DNA of 64,000 bases from Chloroherpetonaceae bacterium (GCA_033763895.1 JANRJQ010000010.1:376146-440145); one strand, 5' to 3'; numbered from the stretch's first letter, positions 33,908 to 43,449 are shown. Numbers and translations: made by a program. Notes: a model not told the origin generated them from the letters alone.

Positions 33908-34666
33908 TTAAAAAGTAATACCGGCAGTAAATGAATGTTGCCGCATAAAATAATCAAATTGATTGGCAGAAAAATTTGAAAACAAATACCGAAACCGATA
34001 ACTAAATGCGAAACCAAAACTATTGACAAGGTTTGGAAAATGTGCTGTAACATCAGCTAAAAAACCAGCAGTTACTCCGGTTAATGTCCCGCTGCTTTGA
34101 GGAGAAAAATCACCAAACCCCTGCGTCGCGAAAGCTGCGAATGCAATTGCGCGACCAAGCGTAATCCACGATCTTGTATTATAAATCAGGGTTGACCCAG
34201 TACCGATTCCTAACGAGAAAAGCCTTAAATCTTCAGTTGATGCACCTTGTTGGCGACTGGCAAAGATGATATCAGTTATTAATGAAATGGGTAAAGCAAA
34301 TTTTAAGCCTGTTGCTTCAGGGCTAGAAAAATAATTATCGACATCAAATCGTGCTCCCCCGGCAAGCAGTGTTTGAGTTTCACCATTGGTGTTGCTTTTA
34401 CCGTAATCGAAGTAAATCAGCGCGTTGTCTAAGCGAATGGCTAAAGACAAAATTCCTTCATCAAAATTAAATTGACTTCCGGTGAATTGATTGGTTGAGC
34501 GTGGTGATAAAGAAACCAGTGTGTACCCAAATTCGAGACTCCGAATAAAAATACGGGCTTGTTCTTTTGCCGGCTTATCACTTGGCGCGAACTCGCCCAA
34601 AACTTGAGCGATGCTCGTTGATGTTGAACTTATAAGAAATAAAAAAAGAAAAAAATATCGTTTCAT
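33908..34666 (-). CDS. Exported beta-rich protein, probable outer-membrane barrel (unknown function)
   Basis: 252 residues with a signal peptide (residues 1-20, SIAQ). The mature part shows alternating hydrophobic/polar strands with glycine-rich turns (GVTAGFLADVTAHFPNL, FGFAFSYRFRYLFSNF) and ends in a terminal Phe (AGITF), the usual sign of an outer-membrane barrel. No family recognised. It lies 3 bp downstream of an SDR gene. Confidence 0.65.
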   Translation of the reverse strand: MKRYFFLFLFLISSTSTSIAQVLGEFAPSDKPAKEQARIFIRSLEFGYTLVSLSPRSTNQFTGSQFNFDEGILSLAIRLDNALIYFDYGKSNTNGETQTLLAGGARFDVDNYFSSPEATGLKFALPISLITDIIFASRQQGASTEDLRLFSLGIGTGSTLIYNTRSWITLGRAIAFAAFATQGFGDFSPQSSGTLTGVTAGFLADVTAHFPNLVNSFGFAFSYRFRYLFSNFSANQFDYFMRQHSFTAGITF

Positions 34667-34669
34667 ATC

Positions 34670-35443
34670 TCAAACATTTCTGTGAACCGTTAATCCTGCT
34701 TGTTCGGTAGGGCGAATAATTAAATCATCAATGTCAACATGAGCCGGCCGTGAAGCAACAAATGTTAAACATTCAGCAATGTCTTCGGCAGTAAGCGGGG
34801 TCATGTTTTTGTAAACTTCTTTCGCTTTTGATTCGTCTCCCTTAAAGCGAACAACACTGAATTCAGTTTCAACCAATCCCGGTGAAACACAACTAACACG
34901 GATATTCTTTCCTAAAAGCTCATAACGCAGTGATTCAGAAAAAGCGCGCACACCGAATTTCGTTGCGCAATAAACACTCCCGCCAGCATAAGACATATAA
35001 CCCGCGACACTTCCTAAGTTAATGATATGTCCACTGCCTCGATGAAGCATTGGTTTTAATGCCATTTTCGTAAGTCGGATAAGTCCATAGACATTGGTTT
35101 CAAACATTTCGCGCATATCCTCTTCCTTTAAATCGGCAGCAAAATCTCGGCCACGCGCGAGCCCCGCATTATTAATGAGGATATCGCAATGACCAAATTC
35201 CGCAAGTCCCTTATCGATGAATTCTTGGCAACCAGTTTCACTCTGAACATCCAAATAGGAATAACTGGCTGAAATGTGATAAGAATCAAGGAGTTCTTTG
35301 CACAAAGTTTCCAATCGATCCGTTCGTCTTGAACCTAAGAACACAGAAGCACCGGCGGCGGCAAATTGTCTCGCGGCGGCTTCTCCGATTCCTGCACTGG
35401 CACCGGAAATGAAAATTGTTTTTCCTTTTAAGCGATGAAACAT
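34670..35443 (-). CDS. Short-chain dehydrogenase/reductase
   Basis: 257 residues: cofactor loop ISGASAGIGEAAA, SRRTDR selecting NADPH, NNAGLARG, catalytic Ser in GSVAG and YCATK. It resembles YdfG/serine 3-dehydrogenase-type SDRs (NADP-dependent 3-hydroxy acid dehydrogenases). The motif YCATK keeps Tyr and Lys. Substrate is unproven. It is part of a minus-strand run of envelope-related unknowns, with 11 bp to the lipoprotein gene upstream. Confidence 0.9.
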   Translation of the reverse strand: MFHRLKGKTIFISGASAGIGEAAARQFAAAGASVFLGSRRTDRLETLCKELLDSYHISASYSYLDVQSETGCQEFIDKGLAEFGHCDILINNAGLARGRDFAADLKEEDMREMFETNVYGLIRLTKMALKPMLHRGSGHIINLGSVAGYMSYAGGSVYCATKFGVRAFSESLRYELLGKNIRVSCVSPGLVETEFSVVRFKGDESKAKEVYKNMTPLTAEDIAECLTFVASRPAHVDIDDLIIRPTEQAGLTVHRNV

Positions 35444-35454
35444 AATCTCAGTTT

Positions 35455-36381
35455 TTATTTGCGAGGAGCAAGATACTCTTTTGATATTATTTTCAAGGTG
35501 AGACCGTTATCCCACTCAGCCTGTAATAGTGAATGAGGGAATTGGCTGTCAAACCAATACCGATCAGTTTTATTGGTACCCCCCCGGCCGGTGAAATTTG
35601 CCGTAATCGGTATCGCCAATTGAATTTTTCCATTCAAATCAAGTGAATCAATCGTACCGACGTGGTATTCAACCTCTCTAAGGGCAGGCGCCTCATATTC
35701 AAGATGACTTAAAGACGAATAAGTTGAACGATAAAAAGTAATCCCGCCTTCAACCTGCAAATTAAAATTGATTGCTCGAAGCGAAAGCGGTAGCTGCTCC
35801 TCCAAAAAAATTTCTTTTCCAAGTTCGATTTCTCCATCTCCGAATTCTCCTTGATAACAGTGGGTATAGATCACAGTTCGCCCCATCAAACGCTTAAGAA
35901 TTTTTGAAGTCATTTTTCCATTTTCATGCCCGTGAAATTGTAATCTGACAGGTTCGAAGTAATCTCGAGTAAGAATTGAAACCTGAAGGGAAAAGGACGT
36001 CAGATCGTCATTCGTAGCGAATCGTTGGCGCGAGAGTGTCATTGTTGAAAAAAGATCCTTTCGTGTTGAATCCGTGCTTTCATTATAAAATTGTTTAGAA
36101 AACAGAGTTGACCGCGTTTCCCAAATTTCTTCATAACTTTTTCCCGATTCTTCATCGAAAACTCGGTAACGAATTTTTTCAATTGTGCCGTTTTGCCAGA
36201 GTGTATCAGAAGCCCACCGTTTGTTAAAAAGTCCAAGTTCAGTTTCTTCCTCTTTCTTTACGAGAAGGTTTGTTGTTTTTTCTTCAACCATTTTAGGTGG
36301 TTTTCCATCACAACTGATGAATAAAAAGATTGGAAGAAAACAAATAACTAAAAATTGTTTTATTGAACGAATGATGTTCAT
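35455..36381 (-). CDS. Putative lipoprotein of unknown function (DUF3108-like pattern)
   Basis: 308 residues. A hydrophobic start (about 8-22) ends in a lipobox-like FISC, so Cys24 is a likely lipidation site. The mature part is beta-rich with aromatic/charged repeats (IRYRVFDEESGKSYEEIW). The C-terminal segment FDSQFPHSLLQAEW resembles the DUF3108-type pattern of periplasmic proteins, which is only a guess. Divergent from the J-domain gene, about 125 bp apart with the start chosen there. Confidence 0.55.
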   Translation of the reverse strand: MNIIRSIKQFLVICFLPIFLFISCDGKPPKMVEEKTTNLLVKKEEETELGLFNKRWASDTLWQNGTIEKIRYRVFDEESGKSYEEIWETRSTLFSKQFYNESTDSTRKDLFSTMTLSRQRFATNDDLTSFSLQVSILTRDYFEPVRLQFHGHENGKMTSKILKRLMGRTVIYTHCYQGEFGDGEIELGKEIFLEEQLPLSLRAINFNLQVEGGITFYRSTYSSLSHLEYEAPALREVEYHVGTIDSLDLNGKIQLAIPITANFTGRGGTNKTDRYWFDSQFPHSLLQAEWDNGLTLKIISKEYLAPRK

Positions 36382-36506
36382 AAATGGCGTGTTCCAAAGT
36401 TTGGATTCGTGATGATAAAATTTTAGTAACGACTGAAGGATATTTATTAATTTATTTTAAATCTAAAGTCATTCTATTCGAAGACCATCTTAGAAGTTGT
36501 TTAGTA

Positions 36507-37328
36507 ATGCATTCCTCTTACAATAATCTGAACGAAGAACGTTTCAAAAATTATTATGAAGTGCTGCGAATTCGGCCGGCGGATTCTCCGGAACTTATTC
36601 GTGCAGCGTACATTGCACAAATCAAGGAGTGGCACCCAGATAAATTTCAAAACAGTGACCCAGAAACGCGATGCGTCGCTATTGAGCGTTCAAAGTTAAT
36701 TAATGAAGCCAAGCGAAATCTTCTTGACCCAGAGTCAAAACGACTTTACGATGCCACTTTTGAAGCGAGATTTCCAAGAAGGTGGGAGAAGTTAGTTTCT
36801 AAATCAAGACCGAAACAGCGTCAAGTCACCGTTGAAGAGTTGATTGAAAGAGGAATTCCAATCAACCCAACTGTAGCATCTTCTGCTCAAAATGCCGACC
36901 CTACCAAATTTCAATGGTTGAATTTTTCCACACGGGTCAATCCTCGAACCAAACGCGTGGTTTTCAATCTAAATCATTTTTTAGAGCGAAATCCGGAGTG
37001 TGAAGTCCGTTTGCGATATCATGTTGATGAAGAATGGACAAGCTTCACAAAGCTAAGGGTTCATACATATCAATACAAAGGCTCGGTTGGTCTCGCAGAA
37101 ATGCAAGCGAGGTATGTCAGTCCAAAAGGTAAAATCTTTTACTCAAAGATTATTCCAAAAACAATCATTTTGGGAGAATATCACGAGTCAATGAGAGAGA
37201 AGGAGAAAATTCAATTGCATTATCGAAAAATAAGGCAAAGGCTAGCGATGAAATTGATTTTAGCCATTTTAGGTTCATCTCTCATTAGTGAACTCTCTGA
37301 TTCCATCGGTATTTTTATTTCCTTGTAA
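36507..37328 (+). CDS. J-domain (DnaJ-like) protein
   Basis: 273 residues. A J domain occupies about residues 12-78, with YYEVLRIRPADSPELIRAAY and the HPD tripeptide in WHPDKF, required to stimulate Hsp70 ATPase. There is no Gly/Phe region and no zinc-finger domain, so it is a class C co-chaperone. The C-terminal part is beta-like (about 120-220) and ends in a short hydrophobic stretch (about 245-262). I chose the ATG at 36507; an upstream ATG would add 41 residues that overlap the divergent promoter region. Client unknown. Confidence 0.8.
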   Translation: MHSSYNNLNEERFKNYYEVLRIRPADSPELIRAAYIAQIKEWHPDKFQNSDPETRCVAIERSKLINEAKRNLLDPESKRLYDATFEARFPRRWEKLVSKSRPKQRQVTVEELIERGIPINPTVASSAQNADPTKFQWLNFSTRVNPRTKRVVFNLNHFLERNPECEVRLRYHVDEEWTSFTKLRVHTYQYKGSVGLAEMQARYVSPKGKIFYSKIIPKTIILGEYHESMREKEKIQLHYRKIRQRLAMKLILAILGSSLISELSDSIGIFISL

Positions 37329-37346
37329 CACTTTTTCTTTTTCAAC

Positions 37347-37673
37347 ATGAATGCATCTTGGGTTTACTTAGTGGTTGCGGGTATTTTTGAAGTCGCGTGG
37401 GCAATTGGAATGAAGTATTCCGAGGGATTTACAAAATTTTGGATTTCAGGAGTGACCGTTGTGCTAATGATTTTGAGTTTTTATTTCCTTGCCAAAGCAC
37501 TTGAAACAATTCCTTTGGGAACCGCCTATGGGGTATGGACGGGAATTGGAGCGGTCGGAACAGCGATTGCAGGAATGATTCTCTTTGGAGAATCACGTGA
37601 AGTGCTACGGCTTCTCTGCATTCTCCTCGTCATATCAGGAATTGTTGGATTGAAGCTTTTAAGTACTGATTAA
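37347..37673 (+). CDS. SMR-family exporter of the Gdx/SugE (guanidinium) type
   Basis: 108 residues and four membrane helices. The first helix has GIFEVAWAIGMKYSEGFTKF: the transport Glu and the W-AIGMKYS-GFT pattern that marks the Gdx subgroup, which exports guanidinium, as opposed to EmrE-type drug exporters. No guanidine riboswitch is visible in the 18-bp upstream gap. Two bases before recX, so cotranslated. Confidence 0.88.
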   Translation: MNASWVYLVVAGIFEVAWAIGMKYSEGFTKFWISGVTVVLMILSFYFLAKALETIPLGTAYGVWTGIGAVGTAIAGMILFGESREVLRLLCILLVISGIVGLKLLSTD

Positions 37674-37674
37674 A

Positions 37675-38355
37675 ATGCCATTTCAACCTCATCGAATCAA
37701 TCACTTTGAAAACATCCCTGAAAAGGAAGGCTACCTTATCTCTTCTGTAGAAGCTCAAAAGAAAATCCCAAATCGGATTTCTATTTTTCTTGACGGACAG
37801 TTTGCTTTTTCTCTAAGTATTGACTTGACTTTTGAGTTAGGGTTACGAAAGGGGAGAAGAATTTCTCATAATGAATTGAAATTATTCCAATCGCGATGCG
37901 AAGCTGATGAAACCAAGGCAAAGGCTTACGCCTTGCTATCGCGAAGGCCACACAGCCGCCGCGAACTCATGCAAAAGCTAAGATTGAAAGGCTTTCCCGC
38001 TGATGTGATTGATGAAGTCATTTCTGAATTTTCAAAAAAGCAATTATTGCTTGATGAGGAAGTTGCTGAACAATGGGTTGAGTCAAAACTTAGGAGTAAG
38101 AATATCGGACCATCAAAAATAAAAGCATTTTTGTATAAAAAAGGGATTACGAAAGAAATTATCGAGAAAACCCTAAATGATAAAGATTTGCAAGAGGATG
38201 AAAAATGCTTCAAAGCAGCAAAGGCAAAGTGGAAATCAATGAAAGAAACTGACCGGAAAAAAAAGGAAATCAAACTTGGTCGGTTTCTTCAAGGTCAAGG
38301 ATTCTCTTGGGATTCCGTTCGGAAAGCGATTAAAGCGGTAAATGAACCATCATAA
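37675..38355 (+). CDS. recX: RecX family regulatory protein
   Basis: 226 residues. RecX-type helical repeats with KAYALLSRRPHSRRELMQKLRLKG, then VAEQWVESKLRSKNIGPSKIKAFLYKKGI. The N-terminal 60 residues are beta-like. RecX modulates RecA filaments. recA is not in this window, so the gene is in a non-standard neighbourhood between an exporter and a small secreted protein. Confidence 0.9.
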   Translation: MPFQPHRINHFENIPEKEGYLISSVEAQKKIPNRISIFLDGQFAFSLSIDLTFELGLRKGRRISHNELKLFQSRCEADETKAKAYALLSRRPHSRRELMQKLRLKGFPADVIDEVISEFSKKQLLLDEEVAEQWVESKLRSKNIGPSKIKAFLYKKGITKEIIEKTLNDKDLQEDEKCFKAAKAKWKSMKETDRKKKEIKLGRFLQGQGFSWDSVRKAIKAVNEPS

Positions 38356-38375
38356 TCAATCAACCACGATCAAAC

Positions 38376-38750
38376 ATGAAAAAAATTATTCTATTCGGGG
38401 TTTTGCTTTTTGTATTAAGCATTAATCTTTCAACGAAACCCGCCGAAAATCTTAATCTTGAATGGCGTTCTTTTGTGCAAGCGGATTCACTGATAAAAGA
38501 TAAACTCGAATACTTTCACTTTCAAACCAGCGGAACGCCAAAAAGACTTTTAAGTACTGAGGCTTACCAAACCATTGTCCAAGCAGCGAAACTTTCTGGC
38601 TATGAGGAAGGAGAGCTGGAAGTGATTGTTTATGTTGTTGATAAAAAATCAAAAGAAGAGCGTCGTGCCCCATTACCTAATTTTAACACGACGCCATACC
38701 GAGGTTCGAATCAACAAAAACCTAAATCATACCCCAAGAAGTTTGAGTAA
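38376..38750 (+). CDS. Small exported hypothetical protein
   Basis: 124 residues with a signal peptide (about 1-20; ILFGVLLFVLSINLS). The mature part is charged, with a Pro/Asn/Lys-rich C-terminal tail (NTTPYRGSNQQKPKSYPKKF). No recognised domain. It ends at a strong terminator and lies 20 bp after recX. Confidence 0.6.
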   Translation: MKKIILFGVLLFVLSINLSTKPAENLNLEWRSFVQADSLIKDKLEYFHFQTSGTPKRLLSTEAYQTIVQAAKLSGYEEGELEVIVYVVDKKSKEERRAPLPNFNTTPYRGSNQQKPKSYPKKFE

Positions 38751-38778
38751 AAAAAGCCAACTTACGTTAGGCTTTTGA
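38749..38778. terminator. Rho-independent terminator between convergent genes
   Basis: AAAAGCCAAC, loop TTAC, GTTAGGCTTTT, with one bulged A in the right arm. A-run on the left and T-run on the right allow stops in both directions, serving the small secreted protein gene and bcp. Confidence 0.8.
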
Positions 38779-38788
38779 AAAAAAAGTG

Positions 38789-39250
38789 TTATTGAATTGC
38801 AGCAAGTATCTGCTCAGCATGACCTTCAGGTTTAACCTTATCAAACACATGAGAAATTTTCCCTGTTTCGTCGATGATATAGGTAACACGGTTTATGCCC
38901 ATATATTCTTTTCCCATAAATTTCTTCTTTCCCCAAACCTTATAACTTTCGACGATTTTCTTATCGGTATCCGCAAGAAGCGTAAAAGGAAGTTGATACT
39001 TTTCGATAAATTTTTTGTGTTTTTTTTCATCATCAACACTTACTCCGAAAACCGTAACCCCAAGCTTTTGAAACTGAGGAAAGTTATCTCGAAATGAACA
39101 AGCTTCTTTCGTACAACCCGGTGTATCATCTTTAGGGTAAAAATAAAGAACAACTTTTTTCCCTTTTTGGGAAGCGAGGCTTACAGTGTTTCCTTCTTGG
39201 TCTTTAACGGTAAAATCAGGTGCAACTGAGCCGAGAGTGAGTAATGACAT
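38789..39250 (-). CDS. bcp: Thioredoxin-dependent peroxiredoxin, BCP type
   Basis: 153 residues from the ATG at 39250, which lies 20 bp after the NDH-2 stop; an earlier in-frame start would overlap that gene. Peroxidatic Cys46 (TPGCT) and resolving Cys51 (KEAC) have the five-residue spacing of atypical 2-Cys BCP proteins. Reduces hydrogen peroxide and organic hydroperoxides with thioredoxin. The next gene upstream encodes NADH dehydrogenase, a plausible source of peroxide, but the link is only positional. Confidence 0.93.
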   Translation of the reverse strand: MSLLTLGSVAPDFTVKDQEGNTVSLASQKGKKVVLYFYPKDDTPGCTKEACSFRDNFPQFQKLGVTVFGVSVDDEKKHKKFIEKYQLPFTLLADTDKKIVESYKVWGKKKFMGKEYMGINRVTYIIDETGKISHVFDKVKPEGHAEQILAAIQ

Positions 39251-39269
39251 AGTTTGTTTTATTAATTGA

Positions 39270-40502
39270 TTAAAATCGACTGACATCTCTTCCAAAAATA
39301 CTCGCTTTTAACCAATCATAAAGAACCTGCACTTTATTTTTTAAGCTTACAAGTTTGGTTAAATACGCCGAACGCCAGAAAATCCAAGTTCCAAAGCCGC
39401 TTGACTTGGTTTGTGGTAAATCGGCTAATGCTTTATTGTCACCGATATATGCAAGCATTCCGAAGTTTTGCCATAAAAAAGGTTTTGGTTTGAAGCTTGA
39501 ATGCGTTGCTTTTTTCTTGAATACAGTTGCTAAATATTTTCCCTCTTGCATTGCAACTTGCGCCGTTGCTGGTTGCGAAAAGTCAGAAGGAGTTGCACAA
39601 TCTCCAATAGCATAAATATCCTCTAAACCTTTGATAAGCAAATTAGAATCCGTTAAAATTCTCCCGTTTCGGTCTTTTTCAAAAGGCAATTTTTGTATGA
39701 ATGGGTTTGAGGTGTTACCTGTTGACCAAACCAGTAATCCGAAATCAAGTTCTGAATTGTTATTTAGAAAAAGTTTGTTCCGAGATACTTTTTTGACGAC
39801 AGTATTCGTCATCACCCGAATTTTTCTTCGTGAAAAAAGTTGCCCCGCATAAAGAGAGAGTTTTTCATCAAAAAGATTAAGTAACTGCTTGCCTGCCTCT
39901 ACAATGGTTAAACTTGAAGAAGAGATAAGTTGAGGGTAAGTGTAAGTAAGTTCATCTTCGAGGAAATCAGAGAGTTCAGCCGCAAATTCAACGCCTGTAG
40001 GCCCTCCACCTACAACTACAGTATGCAAAAGACGATGACGCTCTTCAACAGGAATCGTTGGTAGCGCAGCCAGTTCAAAATTGTCAAGGATTTTTCTTCT
40101 AAGGATTCTGGCATCATCAAGTTCTTTTAGAAATACGGCATGTTCTTTCACTCCCTCAATTCCAAAAGTATTGTTCGAAGCGCCAACAGCAATTACAAGC
40201 ACATCGTACTTTACTTCAAATTCTTCATCTAAGATTGCTGAGCGACACCCGATGGTTTTATTGGTCGTATCAATTCTTTCGGCAAACGCTTGAAGATAGG
40301 TAAGGTATTTTGCTGAATGCCGTATTGGTTCAATAATGCTTCGAAATTCGATTGTTCCGACGGTTGTGCTTGGGAGCAAAGGGGTGAAAAGAAAATAATT
40401 TCGTGGAGATATAACGGTTACTTGATACAAATCTGAGGGAAGTGATTTAATCAGACTGTAAGCTCCGAAACCTGTACCAAGAATAATTAAATTTTTTTTC
40501 AT
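39270..40502 (-). CDS. ndh: Type II NADH dehydrogenase (NDH-2)
   Basis: 410 residues. FAD motif IILGTGFGAYSL, second dinucleotide motif VVVGGGPTGVEFAAEL binding NADH, LVWSTG and IYAIGDCA, and the AQVAMQEGKYLA motif near the quinone site. Single-subunit, non-proton-pumping NADH:quinone oxidoreductase with a membrane-bound C-terminal amphipathic region. Divergent from the outer-membrane protein gene at 40606, about 100 bp apart. Confidence 0.9.
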   Translation of the reverse strand: MKKNLIILGTGFGAYSLIKSLPSDLYQVTVISPRNYFLFTPLLPSTTVGTIEFRSIIEPIRHSAKYLTYLQAFAERIDTTNKTIGCRSAILDEEFEVKYDVLVIAVGASNNTFGIEGVKEHAVFLKELDDARILRRKILDNFELAALPTIPVEERHRLLHTVVVGGGPTGVEFAAELSDFLEDELTYTYPQLISSSSLTIVEAGKQLLNLFDEKLSLYAGQLFSRRKIRVMTNTVVKKVSRNKLFLNNNSELDFGLLVWSTGNTSNPFIQKLPFEKDRNGRILTDSNLLIKGLEDIYAIGDCATPSDFSQPATAQVAMQEGKYLATVFKKKATHSSFKPKPFLWQNFGMLAYIGDNKALADLPQTKSSGFGTWIFWRSAYLTKLVSLKNKVQVLYDWLKASIFGRDVSRF

Positions 40503-40605
40503 TGGTTTTTTTTGGTTTAAGAATACGAAGGAACAGGCGATAAGTTATTCTATTTTTCACCATTAGATTTTTAATTAAGTTGCAATTCAATTTCACCATT
40601 TAATA

Positions 40606-41232
40606 ATGAAAAAATTTTGTTTCTTTTCGTTGGTGCTTATAGGAGCAATCGCTTCTTTCATGCCCCTTCAAGTCAAGGCAAATACACCTACTCAGCTTCG
40701 ATTAACCCCTAAAAAAAACGGCTTCGTTTTTTCAGTCCAGCCGGCGATTCGTTGGATAACAAGGAGAGAAACCGGTAATTCGTATTGGTTAGGGTCTGTT
40801 ACTGGGGCTTACGGAATTTTAGAAAATTTTAATCTGAATGTGGCTTACGGTCAAGGAGAAACCATCTCACCGTTTAGAGATTTTATCGGGGGTTCACTGC
40901 GATACACCTTTCACATCTCTTATTCCTTATCGATAAAATCACGCTTTGATATCTATCTTGGAGCACATAAAGGCGGATTCGGCGATGCCATCGATGCTGG
41001 ATTTATCTTGGCCAATAGAATCGGAAAATTTGGAATCATGATTGGTGTTCATTCACAATCACCAATTGGAGATTCCCAACTTACAGGCGTGACTTTTAAT
41101 GGACTTATTGGCGTTGATGTTCCTTTCCCTGTTATTGGAGGAGATTGGCTACATCTTTTTATTACAGCTTCGCCAAGCATCAATAACGATGCGATAAATA
41201 CCATTTCAGGGGGGATCAAATTTGAAATCTAA
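40606..41232 (+). CDS. Exported outer-membrane-type protein of unknown function
   Basis: 208 residues with a signal peptide (1-25, VKAN). The mature part shows about eight to ten alternating strands with Gly turns and aromatic girdle residues (FSVQPAIRWITRRETGNSYW, YTFHISYSLSIKSRFDIYL) and ends in KFEI. Probably a small barrel. Its stop is 19 bp before the chosen start of the GH13 gene, so the two probably share a message. No family recognised. Confidence 0.62.
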   Translation: MKKFCFFSLVLIGAIASFMPLQVKANTPTQLRLTPKKNGFVFSVQPAIRWITRRETGNSYWLGSVTGAYGILENFNLNVAYGQGETISPFRDFIGGSLRYTFHISYSLSIKSRFDIYLGAHKGGFGDAIDAGFILANRIGKFGIMIGVHSQSPIGDSQLTGVTFNGLIGVDVPFPVIGGDWLHLFITASPSINNDAINTISGGIKFEI

Positions 41233-41251
41233 TTTTTTTAAGAAAATCTTT

Positions 41252-43363
41252 ATGAAGAAGTTATATGTAGGCGTTTTTCTCCTATTTATTTTTTGTTTTT
41301 TCATTGATGCAACAAACTTTTCAGCAATCGCCTTAGGTCAGAATCTACCGATGAAACCCTCTGTAAAAAGTATTAACCAGCTTGATACGTTGTATTCCTC
41401 AAAAGCAATGGGATTAACTACCCTAAAAGATGAAAATGTTTTTCGCGTTTTTTCCCCAAGAGCGAAAAAAGTTTTTTTGATTTTGTACGAAAAGCATACC
41501 GATATAAATGGCCGTGAAATTCAAATGATTCGTGACAATCAAGGGGTTTGGGAACACCTTGAAAAGGGAAACTTAATCGGAAAATACTATGGCTATCGAA
41601 TTATTGGACCTACCGGGAAAAACGAAATGTTTGATAGCACCGTCGTAATCGCAGACCCCTATTCAAAAGCAGTGACTACCCAAAACCATTATAGACAATC
41701 TTCTAAATCATTAATTATAGATACCAATTTTGATTGGGAAGAAGATACTTGGGTAATCGGTCAAAATCATAACGACCTAATAATATACGAAGCTCATCTT
41801 CGCGATCTCACAGCGCATGCTTCATCCGGAGTGAATCAAAAAGGAACTTATCTCGGCCTTACTGAAAAAGGCAAGACTGGTGGACTTTCTTATCTTAAAT
41901 CTTTAGGGGTGAATGCGGTTGAATTCCTTCCTATTCACAAATTCGGAACCATTGAAATCCCTTACAAAGATTCAAGTGTGATAGCGGCAGGCTACCCAGT
42001 GAATACTTGGAATCCGTATGCTCGTAATCATTGGGGGTATATGACAAGCTACTTTTTTACTCCCGAAACCTATTACGCAACCGATGGAACGATAAATCAC
42101 GGAGAATATAATGGGATTGATGGTAGAGCGGTGAAAGAGATGAAGCAAATGGTGAAAGCCCTTCATAAAGAAAAAATCGCCGTGATACTTGATGTCGTCT
42201 ATAATCATGTGGCTCAATACGATTTCAATTGCTTCAAGTACATTGATAAATTCTATTACTTTCGATGCGATTCATCCGGAAATTTTATGGGATCCTCTGG
42301 CTGCGGAAATGATTTCAAAACAGAACGCCCGATGTCGCGTAAGATGATTGTTGAAAGCGTTAAATATTGGATGACCGAGTATCATATCGATGGATTTCGT
42401 TTCGATCTCGCCGCAATGATTGATTGGGAAACATGTCGTGAGATCATACAAGAAGCTAAAAAAATTAACCCGAATGTTATCATTATTGCTGAACCTTGGG
42501 GCGGTGGCGGTTATGCTCCAGAAAAATTTAGTGAAATCGGCTGGGCTTCTTGGAATGATCAAATACGTAATGGGGTGAAAGGGCAAAACCCTCATCACGG
42601 CAAAGGTTTTATTTTTGGAAAATTTCAAGGAGAGAACACAACAAAATCAATTCAGAATTACTCCCTTGGTACCCTCAAAAAAAATGGAGGACTGTTTATC
42701 CAAAAAGAGCATTCAATCAATTACCTCGAATCTCACGACGATGAAACTATGGGAGATTTTATTCGCGTCGCTTTAGGAGAAGTAAAAGAGGGGGTTGTCA
42801 TAAAAAATCTAAACAAGCATCATCGCTTAAGCCCTAAATCTCTCGCTCTAAATAAACTTGCTGCGCTTTTTCTTTTTACTTCTCAAGGTGCGGTGATGAT
42901 TCATGAAGGTCAAGAGTTCGGAAGAAGTAAAGTCATCGCAAAAACCGCAATCCCCGATCCGAAAGTTGGAATGATTGACAGAAATAGTTATGAAAAAGAC
43001 AACGAAACCAATTATTTGAATTATACCCACGCAAAGTTAAATCGTGAACTCGTCTCTTATTATCAAGATTTGATTCAATTCAGAAAAAAGTATAACCAAA
43101 ACTTTGGTAGCGCAAACGAAGAGAATATTGATTTCATAGAAACTAAAGATTCTCTTGTTCATGCATTTAAATCAGATTCTGATAATCATGAATTTTTGGT
43201 CATCCTAAATTCGAATCAAAAGAAGTCAATCAATTTTAAGTTGCCTGAAGGAAACTGGCAGTTGTTTTTTGATGGAAAGGGACTTTTAACGCGGCCTAAA
43301 AAATTACATAATCGCGTTTCCCTAACGCCCATTTCAGGAGTAATCTTAAAAAAAGCGGACTGA
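41252..43363 (+). CDS. Secreted GH13 family glycoside hydrolase, pullulanase-like
   Basis: About 703 residues. A membrane/signal segment (about 5-30) is followed by a CBM48-like N-terminal domain (about 55-150) and a (beta/alpha)8 GH13 domain. Catalytic motifs: DVVYNHV (region I), GFRFDLAAM with the nucleophile Asp, IIAEPWGGGG with the acid/base Glu, and ESHDD. HWGYMTSYFFTPE corresponds to the YNWGYDP region of type I pullulanases. It likely cleaves alpha-1,6 branches of pullulan or glycogen, in the periplasm or at the surface. I chose ATG 41252 over a TTG at 41222. Confidence 0.87.
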   Translation: MKKLYVGVFLLFIFCFFIDATNFSAIALGQNLPMKPSVKSINQLDTLYSSKAMGLTTLKDENVFRVFSPRAKKVFLILYEKHTDINGREIQMIRDNQGVWEHLEKGNLIGKYYGYRIIGPTGKNEMFDSTVVIADPYSKAVTTQNHYRQSSKSLIIDTNFDWEEDTWVIGQNHNDLIIYEAHLRDLTAHASSGVNQKGTYLGLTEKGKTGGLSYLKSLGVNAVEFLPIHKFGTIEIPYKDSSVIAAGYPVNTWNPYARNHWGYMTSYFFTPETYYATDGTINHGEYNGIDGRAVKEMKQMVKALHKEKIAVILDVVYNHVAQYDFNCFKYIDKFYYFRCDSSGNFMGSSGCGNDFKTERPMSRKMIVESVKYWMTEYHIDGFRFDLAAMIDWETCREIIQEAKKINPNVIIIAEPWGGGGYAPEKFSEIGWASWNDQIRNGVKGQNPHHGKGFIFGKFQGENTTKSIQNYSLGTLKKNGGLFIQKEHSINYLESHDDETMGDFIRVALGEVKEGVVIKNLNKHHRLSPKSLALNKLAALFLFTSQGAVMIHEGQEFGRSKVIAKTAIPDPKVGMIDRNSYEKDNETNYLNYTHAKLNRELVSYYQDLIQFRKKYNQNFGSANEENIDFIETKDSLVHAFKSDSDNHEFLVILNSNQKKSINFKLPEGNWQLFFDGKGLLTRPKKLHNRVSLTPISGVILKKAD

Positions 43364-43449
43364 TTATTTTAGACTTATTCGCTTACTATATTTTTGCAAA
43401 AATTTGTCAATCCAATTCAATCGAATTTTCATCGTTCTCCTCTTAAAAT

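Noticed and set aside
21707-35443. The two SDR genes as a recent duplication
   Set aside because: Their motifs and lengths differ and belong to different SDR subgroups.
37329-37346. Guanidine riboswitch before the Gdx/SugE gene
   Set aside because: The gap is 18 bases, too short for any known guanidine riboswitch.
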